Shown here: one piece after another, positions 58,210 through 64,000 of the stretch | How positions within the stretch are numbered: position 1 is the stretch's first letter | Layout of the letters: the number at the start of each line of letters is the position of its first letter | Source: Microbacterium sp. AG238 | GTDB taxonomy: Bacteria > Actinomycetota > Actinomycetes > Actinomycetales > Microbacteriaceae | Assembly (NCBI RefSeq): GCF_003610405.1 | Contig: NZ_RAQC01000002.1 | Span: 372,001-436,000, forward strand | Length of the DNA: 64,000 bases | Reading direction: 5' to 3' | Made by a program: the position numbers and the translations under genes | The notes under the pieces: generated by a model | The model's database searches: none | Seen by the model: only the letters and a program-made list of their open reading frames with translations | Told to the model about the DNA's origin: nothing

Positions 58210-60503
58210 TGTCCGCTGACATCGCCGGGCCGGAGAGCAGCCACGCTGTCCTCGACATCGAGGGGATGACGTGCGCGAGCTGTGTCGCCCGGGTCGAGAA
58301 GCGTCTGCAACGCCTGGACGGTGTCCGCGCGACGGTGAACCTCGCGACCGAGACGGCGCGCGTGGAGCATCCTGCAGCCGTGTCGGTCGACGAACTCGTC
58401 GAGGCAGTGGGCGAGGCCGGGTACACCGCCCGCGTCCGCGCCCCGCAGCGTCGGCAGCAGCCGCACCCCGCCGGGGAGCACGACCAGCACGCGGACCACG
58501 ACGCCGACGGCGGCCACCAGCACGACGTCGAGGACGTGCCGGGGCGGACGACCCTGCGCACCCGCCTGATTTGGGGCATCGTGCTGGCGACGCCCGTCGT
58601 GGTGCTCGGCATGGTGCCCGCGTGGCAGTTCCCCGGATGGCAGTGGGTGTCGCTCGTCCTCACGGCGCCGGTGGTGTTCTGGGCGGGCTGGCCGTTCCAC
58701 CGTGCGACGTTCGCGAACGCGCGCCACGGCGCGCTGACGATGGACACGCTCGTCACCCTCGGCACCTTCGCCGCCTTCGCCTGGAGCCTGTGGGCGGTGC
58801 TGTTCGGCTCCGCCGGGCGTATCGGCATTCGTCACGACGTCGTCCTCTTCGGGCCCGTGCACGACCCGACATCGCTCGTGTACTTCGAGGTGGCCGCAGC
58901 GGTCACGGTACTCATCCTGCTCGGACGGTACATCGAGCAGCGGTCACGGCGGCGCGCGGGAGCCGCCCTGCGCGCATTGCTCGAGCTCGGGGCGACCGAC
59001 GTCGAGCTGCCGGACGGTCGACGTGTCGGGATCGACACCCTTCGGGAGGGCGACGAGTTCGTCGTGCGGCCCGGTGAGAAGGTCGCGACGGACGGCGTCG
59101 TGGTCGACGGTGCGGCAGCGGTCGATGAGAGCATGCTCACGGGCGAATCGGTGCCGGTCGACGTCGGACCCGGCTCGGAGGTGACCGGGGGGACGATCGC
59201 CTCCGGTGGACGCCTGCGGGTTCGCGCCACCTCGGTCGGCGACGAGACCCGTCTCGCGCACCTGGCTCGTCTGGTCGACGAGGCGCAGTCGGGCAAGAGT
59301 CGCGTACAGCGTCTCGCCGACCGCGTCTCGGCGGTCTTCGTCCCCGTCGTCATCGTCGTCGCCGTGCTGACCCTCGTCGGCTGGATCGTCGCGGGTGCGC
59401 CCGTGGCGGCGGGCTTCACCGCCGCCGTGGCGGTGCTCATCATCGCCTGCCCGTGCGCACTCGGGCTCGCCACGCCCATCGCCGTCCTGGTCGGCACCGG
59501 GCGCGGCGCCGAGCTCGGCATCCTGATCACCGGCCCCGAGGCCCTCGAAGCGGCCGAGCGCATCGACGTCGTCCTCATGGACAAGACCGGCACCCTGACC
59601 GAAGGACGGATGTCGGTCGCGTCGGTCGTCACGGCCGGGGTCGACCGCGACGAGGCGCTGCGGTCGGCCGGCGCCGTCGAATCGGCTTCCGAGCATCCGA
59701 TCGCACGGGCGATCGTCGCCGCTGCCGGCGCAGTGCCCCCGGTGGCGGAGTTCACGGGGATCGCGGGAGGCGGCGTCCGCGGCTCGGTCGAGGGGCGCGA
59801 GATCACCGCGGGAAGCATGGCTTTCGTCACCGAACGCCTGGGGTCTCCGGCCGCCGAGCTCGACGCGGCCGCGCGCGACGCTGCGGAGTCCGGAGCATCC
59901 GTCGTCGCCGTCGGGTGGGACGGCGCCGTCCGCGCGGTCATCGCGGTCGCGGATCGCGTCCGCGACGACGCTCGCGATGCCGTGGCGCGACTGCACCGCA
60001 CCGGAGCATCCGTCGTCCTGGTCACCGGCGACAACGCCGGGGCCGCTGCGGCGGTGGCTCGCGAGCTGGGCATCGACGAGGTCGTCGCGGACGTGCGGCC
60101 GGAGGGCAAGCTCGACGAGGTACGTCGGCGCCAGGCAGCGGGGGAGCGGGTCGCGATGGTCGGCGACGGCGTCAATGACGCCGCCGCCCTGGCCGCCGCC
60201 GACCTCGGTATCGCGATGGGCGGCGGAACGGATGCGGCCAAGCACGCCAGCGACATCACGCTGACCGCGGGCAGCCCTCGGGCGGTGGCCGAGGCCATCG
60301 AACTCAGTCGCCGCACCCTCGGGATCATCCGCGGAAACCTGTTCTGGGCGTTCGCGTACAACGTCGCCGCGGTGCCGCTGGCCGTCGCCGGACTGCTCAA
60401 CCCGATGGTCGCGGCGGCCGCGATGGCGTTCTCGAGCGTCTTCGTCGTGCTGAACAGCCTGAGGCTGCGATCGGCGCTGCGACCCGCGCGCCGGAGCGCG
60501 TAG
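58209..60503 (+). CDS. copA: copper-exporting P1B-type ATPase
   Basis: A 764-residue copper pump: one N-terminal HMA domain with MTCASC (about 20-25), a His/Asp-rich linker (about 88-112) containing eight His residues, eight membrane helices with the transport site CPC (C414, C416), the phosphorylation motif DKTGT (D458), SEHP in the nucleotide domain and GDGVNDAAAL. It expels Cu(I) from the cytoplasm. The His-rich linker is longer than usual and may bind extra metal. A strong hairpin follows. Confidence 0.95.
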   Translation: MSADIAGPESSHAVLDIEGMTCASCVARVEKRLQRLDGVRATVNLATETARVEHPAAVSVDELVEAVGEAGYTARVRAPQRRQQPHPAGEHDQHADHDADGGHQHDVEDVPGRTTLRTRLIWGIVLATPVVVLGMVPAWQFPGWQWVSLVLTAPVVFWAGWPFHRATFANARHGALTMDTLVTLGTFAAFAWSLWAVLFGSAGRIGIRHDVVLFGPVHDPTSLVYFEVAAAVTVLILLGRYIEQRSRRRAGAALRALLELGATDVELPDGRRVGIDTLREGDEFVVRPGEKVATDGVVVDGAAAVDESMLTGESVPVDVGPGSEVTGGTIASGGRLRVRATSVGDETRLAHLARLVDEAQSGKSRVQRLADRVSAVFVPVVIVVAVLTLVGWIVAGAPVAAGFTAAVAVLIIACPCALGLATPIAVLVGTGRGAELGILITGPEALEAAERIDVVLMDKTGTLTEGRMSVASVVTAGVDRDEALRSAGAVESASEHPIARAIVAAAGAVPPVAEFTGIAGGGVRGSVEGREITAGSMAFVTERLGSPAAELDAAARDAAESGASVVAVGWDGAVRAVIAVADRVRDDARDAVARLHRTGASVVLVTGDNAGAAAAVARELGIDEVVADVRPEGKLDEVRRRQAAGERVAMVGDGVNDAAALAAADLGIAMGGGTDAAKHASDITLTAGSPRAVAEAIELSRRTLGIIRGNLFWAFAYNVAAVPLAVAGLLNPMVAAAAMAFSSVFVVLNSLRLRSALRPARRSA

Positions 60504-60516
60504 CCGACCGGTCTCG

Positions 60517-60553
60517 CCGGCGCGCCCCGCGCCCACCTCGCGGGGCGCGCCGG
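60517..60553 (+). terminator. copA terminator hairpin
   Basis: Perfect 15-bp stem CCGGCGCGCCCCGCG with CGCGGGGCGCGCCGG, seven-base loop, 14 bases after the copA stop. No T-tract, as is common in high-GC actinobacteria. Confidence 0.65.
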
Positions 60554-60561
60554 TCGTGGCA

Positions 60562-60567
60562 TAGAAT
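60562..60567 (+). promoter_or_regulatory. -10 box of the helicase gene
   Basis: CATAGAAT with TAGAAT at the -10; gives a leader of about 160 bases before the ATG at 60733. The leader (60575-60730) shows no known riboswitch. Confidence 0.45.
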
Positions 60568-60732
60568 GGTCGGCGGGGACATCGTCGGGTTCGACGCCGC
60601 AGCTCGCTGAAGCGAGTGCCCGCGGCCGGCCGGCGCGATCGCCCTTCGCTCGCATGACGCTTCGGTGTCCGTCCGAGCGGCACCCGTACGTTCCGTCACG
60701 ACGGAATCCCGGCACTCAGGCTCAGGAGGAGC

Positions 60733-62886
60733 ATGCCGACCATGGCCACCGCCGCAGCGACCGCCAACCGCCGACGAAAGTCCTCGTCCGCCCGACGCGA
60801 CGACGACGCGCCCTTGATCCCGATCCTCGCGCGCAAGGTGCGCGAGGTCGAGGCCAAGGCGCAGCGCGGCAAGCTCGGACCCACCAATCGCGTGAAGTTC
60901 CAGGTCATCGCGTTCCTGGTGCGCGAAGAGCGTGCGCGGGTGAAGGCCGACGAGAACATCTCGACCGCTGCCCGGGCAGAGCTGCTCAAGCGGCTCGACG
61001 GTGTCGCGACCATCCTCGCCAAGACCGCCGCGCGAGACACATCGCTCATCCAGCTGCTCGAGGTCGACCAGGCGACGTCGCCGGTCGCGAAGCGCATGCG
61101 GCGCGACTGGCTGCTCGAGTCCGGTGCCGAACTGCCCGAGGACGAGCTGATCATCACCGATATGGTGCCGGTGCAGGCTCCCGTCGTACCGGCGGCGCTC
61201 GCCGAACGTCAGGTCACGCCGCCCCAGGTGCTCGCACGTCGCGAGTCGAACCCCTTCCTCGCCCCCGATCCCGAACTGCACAAGCCCCACGACACGCCGC
61301 GTCGCCGCCTCGACGGCTGGGAGCTGATGGGCCCGCTCTACAAGGCGTTCGAGTCCGGCGCCGGCGGGGCGGCGGCTTCGATGGATCTGCCCCCCGTGCC
61401 CGAGTTCGACCGTCTGTCGCCCAAGGGTCTCGAGATCATGCCGCACCAGTCGCGGTTCCTCGAGGCGGTGCGGGCCGGCCACCGCTCGTTCCTCCTCGCC
61501 GACGAGCCCGGCCTCGGCAAGACGGCGCAGTCGGTGCTCGCGGCATCCGTCGCCGGCGCTTACCCGCTGCTGGCCGTCGTGCCGAATGTGGTGAAGATGA
61601 ACTGGGCCCGCGAGGTCGAGCGCTGGACGCCGCAGCGCCGCGCGACGGTGATCTCGGGCGACGGCGATCAGATCGATGCCTTCGCCGACGTCTTCATCGT
61701 CAACTACGAGGTGCTCGACCGTCACCTCTCGTGGCTCGGATCCATCGGTCTACGCGGCATGGTCGTCGACGAGGCGCACTTCATCAAGAACCTCGGCTCG
61801 CAGCGTTCGCAGAACGTCCTCGCCCTCGCGGGCCGCATCCGCGAGCAGGTCCGCGACCCGCTCATGCTCGCCCTCACCGGAACCCCGCTGATCAACGACG
61901 TCGAGGACTTCGACGCGATCTGGCGCTTCCTCGGGTGGACCAACGGCGAGAAGCCCGGGCCCGTCCTCATGGAGCGGCTCGACGAGACCGGCCTCACGCC
62001 CGCCGACAAGGCGTTCTACCCGGCTGCCCGCGACGCCGTCATCTCGATGGGCATCGTGCGCCGCAAGAAGAAGGACGTCGCCGCGGATCTTCCCGACAAG
62101 CTCGTCGCAGACCTGCCCGTGCAGCTCGACGACGAGTACGGTCGGTCGATCCGCCAGGCCGAGCACGAGCTCGGCGAGCGTCTGGCCGCGCGGTACCGCC
62201 GGATCATCGAGGCGCGCGGCGACCGTGTGCTCATCGGTGAGGCCGACTCCGACATCGTGCGCCTCGTCGCGACGCAGGAGCTCGAGGAATCCAAGGCCGC
62301 GGGGACCGGTGCTGAGAACGTCTTCACGATGGTCCGCCGCATCGGTCAGGCCAAGGCCGTGCTCGCCGCCGACTACGCGGCGCAGCTCCAGCGCTCGGTC
62401 GGCAAGGTCGTGTTCTTCGCCAAGCACATCGACGTCATGGATGCCGCCGAGGCCCACTTCGCGGCCGCCGGGCTGCGGACCGTGTCGCTGCGCGGCGATC
62501 AGAGCGCGACCGCACGCCAGGACGCGATCGACGCGTTCAACAACGATCCCGATGTCGCCATCGCGGTGTGCTCGCTGACTGCCGCGGGTGTCGGCGTGAA
62601 CATGCAGGCAGCCTCGAACGTCGTCCTCGCCGAGCTGTCGTGGACCGCGGCCGAGCAGACGCAGGCGATCGACCGTGTGCACCGCATCGGTCAGGAGGAG
62701 CCCGTCACCGCGTGGCGGATCATCGCCGCCCACACCATCGACACCAAGATCGCCGAGCTCATCGACTCGAAGCAGGGGCTCGCGGCCCGCGCTCTCGACG
62801 GTGAGGCCGTCGATCCCACCTCGAGCGACTCCGTGCAGCTGTCGGCCCTCATGCACCTGCTCCGCCAGGCGCTGGGTGCGGACTGA
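60733..62886 (+). CDS. SNF2-family DEAD/DEAH-box helicase
   Basis: A 717-residue ATP-dependent DNA translocase. The first 200 residues are a charged region without a recognised domain. The helicase core begins near residue 235 (LEIMPHQSRFLEAV), Walker A is DEPGLGKTAQS, the DEAH-type Walker B is VVDEAHF, then LALTGTPLIND, and the second lobe carries FFAKHIDVMDAAE, SLRGDQSATARQDAI and QAIDRVHRIGQ. It is not linked to any restriction or phage-defence gene here; DNA repair or remodelling is the family guess. ATG at 60733 with AGGAGGAG upstream. Confidence 0.92.
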   Translation: MPTMATAAATANRRRKSSSARRDDDAPLIPILARKVREVEAKAQRGKLGPTNRVKFQVIAFLVREERARVKADENISTAARAELLKRLDGVATILAKTAARDTSLIQLLEVDQATSPVAKRMRRDWLLESGAELPEDELIITDMVPVQAPVVPAALAERQVTPPQVLARRESNPFLAPDPELHKPHDTPRRRLDGWELMGPLYKAFESGAGGAAASMDLPPVPEFDRLSPKGLEIMPHQSRFLEAVRAGHRSFLLADEPGLGKTAQSVLAASVAGAYPLLAVVPNVVKMNWAREVERWTPQRRATVISGDGDQIDAFADVFIVNYEVLDRHLSWLGSIGLRGMVVDEAHFIKNLGSQRSQNVLALAGRIREQVRDPLMLALTGTPLINDVEDFDAIWRFLGWTNGEKPGPVLMERLDETGLTPADKAFYPAARDAVISMGIVRRKKKDVAADLPDKLVADLPVQLDDEYGRSIRQAEHELGERLAARYRRIIEARGDRVLIGEADSDIVRLVATQELEESKAAGTGAENVFTMVRRIGQAKAVLAADYAAQLQRSVGKVVFFAKHIDVMDAAEAHFAAAGLRTVSLRGDQSATARQDAIDAFNNDPDVAIAVCSLTAAGVGVNMQAASNVVLAELSWTAAEQTQAIDRVHRIGQEEPVTAWRIIAAHTIDTKIAELIDSKQGLAARALDGEAVDPTSSDSVQLSALMHLLRQALGAD

Positions 62887-63100
62887 GCCGCATCCGCCGA
62901 CGACGGCCCAGACTCGTCCGACGGCTGGATGAGGCGGTAGTCGAAGGTCGAGTCGTCGACGAACGCGAGCCGCGCCACGACGGCGCCGCCCTGGGCGCGT
63001 CTGCCGGTGTCGGTGATGGATGCGACGTCCGCCCGCCCCGCGGCAGCGAGTTCTTCCGGTGGGCTTCGCCTGGCAGCACTCGCGTCGCGACGATAGTCTC
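62887..63100 (-). other. coding-like open stretch of uncertain status
   Basis: On the minus strand this frame is open from 63140 to 62691, and its codons have very high G/C at the third position (for instance the VARLAFVDDSTFDYRLIQPSDE run around 62930-62995) as real genes here do. No start with a convincing ribosome site was found, and the downstream half would lie antisense inside the helicase gene. It could be a small gene, the remnant of one, or chance. Confidence 0.3.
63094..63099 (+). promoter_or_regulatory. -10 box (pfkA)
   Basis: TAGTCT, 55 bases before the ATG at 63155; an ordinary leader with a ribosome site (GAAGGA). Confidence 0.5.
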
Positions 63101-63154
63101 GACCTGAGGCAGCGTCGCCACACTCCACCCTGAGCAACAACGAAGGATCTCCCC

Positions 63155-64000
63155 ATGAAGATCGGCATCCTCACCAGCGGCGGCGACTGCCCCGGACTCA
63201 ACGCTGTCATCCGAGGCGTCGTGCTCAAGGGCACCACCTCGTACAACATCGAGTTCGTCGGCATCCGCGACGGCTGGCGCGGTGTCGTCGATGGCGACTT
63301 CTTCCCCCTCACCCGTCACGAGGTGAAGGGTCTGTCCAAGGTCGGCGGCACGATCCTCGGCACGAGCCGCACCAACCCGTACGAAGGCCCCCGCGGCGGC
63401 GCCGAGAACATCGCGGCGACCCTCGACAAGCACCGCATCGACGGCATCATCGCCATCGGCGGCGAAGGCACGCTCGCCGCTGCCAACCGTCTCGCGAACG
63501 ACGGCATCAACGTCCTCGGTGTGCCCAAGACGATCGACAACGACCTGAAGGCGACCGACTACTCGTTCGGCTTCGACACCGCCGTCAACATCGCCACAGA
63601 CGCGATGGACCGACTGCGCACCACCGGTGACTCGCACCAGCGCTGCATGGTCGCCGAGGTCATGGGTCGCCACGTGGGCTGGATCGCGCTGCACGCCGGC
63701 ATCGCCGCCGGTGCCCACGTCATCTGCATCCCCGAGGTGCCGATGTCGATCGAGGAGATCACCGCCCAGGTCACCAAGGCCTTCGACCGGGGCCGGGCCC
63801 CGCTCGTGGTCGTATCGGAGGGCTTCAAGCTGACGGGCCAGGACGAGGCATACAGCGACAAGGGCCTCGACGCGTTCAACCGTCCGCGTCTCGGCGGTAT
63901 CAGTGAAGTGCTGGCCCCCGAGATCGAGCGCCTGACCGGCATCGAGACCCGCGCCACCGTGCTCGGCCACATCCAGCGCGGTGGCTCGCCCTCGGCGTTC
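63155..64000 (+). CDS. pfkA: 6-phosphofructokinase, 5' part
   Basis: The first 282 codons are visible and the frame is open at the right edge. The start MKIGILTSGGDCPGLNAVIR is typical. The nucleotide/phosphoryl loop is IGGEGTLAAA (102-106), with Gly where pyrophosphate-dependent enzymes have Asp, and the next loop is VPKTIDND (K125), where classic ATP enzymes have Gly. This mixed signature is known from actinobacterial ATP-using phosphofructokinases. It phosphorylates fructose 6-phosphate in glycolysis. ATG at 63155 behind GAAGGA. Confidence 0.94.
   Translation, partial: MKIGILTSGGDCPGLNAVIRGVVLKGTTSYNIEFVGIRDGWRGVVDGDFFPLTRHEVKGLSKVGGTILGTSRTNPYEGPRGGAENIAATLDKHRIDGIIAIGGEGTLAAANRLANDGINVLGVPKTIDNDLKATDYSFGFDTAVNIATDAMDRLRTTGDSHQRCMVAEVMGRHVGWIALHAGIAAGAHVICIPEVPMSIEEITAQVTKAFDRGRAPLVVVSEGFKLTGQDEAYSDKGLDAFNRPRLGGISEVLAPEIERLTGIETRATVLGHIQRGGSPSAF

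Overview
The window is one contiguous stretch of a very GC-rich actinobacterial chromosome. The reasons are strong G/C bias at third codon positions, frequent GTG starts, many apparently leaderless genes with a TAGGCT-type -10 box exactly six bases before the start codon, and typical actinobacterial gene families (DUF1206, YcnI, Rip1-like site-2 protease, bacterial-type ProRS). Gene content and style fit Microbacteriaceae, most likely Microbacterium or a close relative; this is inference, as there is no rRNA here. I see no tRNA, rRNA, CRISPR array, insertion sequence or prophage, and no gene-free stretch longer than 300 bases.

Layout. 1-3456: the end of a PP2C phosphatase gene and an EssC/EccC-type FtsK/SpoIIIE ATPase, probably the edge of a type VII secretion-like locus. 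3414-9243: alanine dehydrogenase and asparaginase (one operon), an OsmC protein, a PlsC acyltransferase, an FKBP lipoprotein and dxr. 9244-15531, minus strand: anaerobic pflB-pflA, an isolated MurE-like ligase, and a YcnI copper-protein operon. 15588-25598: rseP (rip1), a fused anthranilate synthase behind a classical tryptophan attenuator, ispG, two paralogous secreted/membrane proteins flanking pcp and an ECF sigma gene, and proS. In many actinobacteria dxr, rip1, ispG and proS lie close together; here they are spread out. 25712-28430: a DUF1206 membrane protein, an alcohol dehydrogenase and an acetate-transporter-family protein. 28573-34209: nusA-ylxR-infB-rbfA, then mutY on the opposite strand.

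34214-54245 is a 20-kb catabolic island between rbfA/mutY and truB, which are normally close. It has two LacI-type regulators, an ABC sugar importer (binding lipoprotein plus two permeases, no ATPase), five glycoside hydrolases without signal peptides (GH95, GH27, GH36, GH127, GH51), two ThuA-like proteins and three Gfo/Idh/MocA oxidoreductases. The likely programme is import of oligosaccharides or glycosides rich in L-arabinose and galactose (possibly L-fucose or L-galactose), cytoplasmic trimming, and an oxidoreductase/ThuA step of unknown chemistry. Palindromic candidate operators link the first LacI gene to the transporter operon and to the GH127/GH36 divergent promoter, and a different palindrome sits at the second LacI gene.

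54392-64000: truB, two small membrane proteins, ribF, deoC, a copper-efflux pair (CopZ-like chaperone and CopA) behind a CsoR-type operator, an SNF2-family helicase, and the first 282 codons of 6-phosphofructokinase.

Non-coding signals: a Trp-codon leader peptide with mutually exclusive hairpins; twelve or more leaderless promoters; a 49-bp hairpin repeat present three times with an identical 23-nt spacer and base-pair-preserving changes; ten perfect 11-bp tandem units; and several long intergenic hairpins that act as terminators or mRNA stabilisers.
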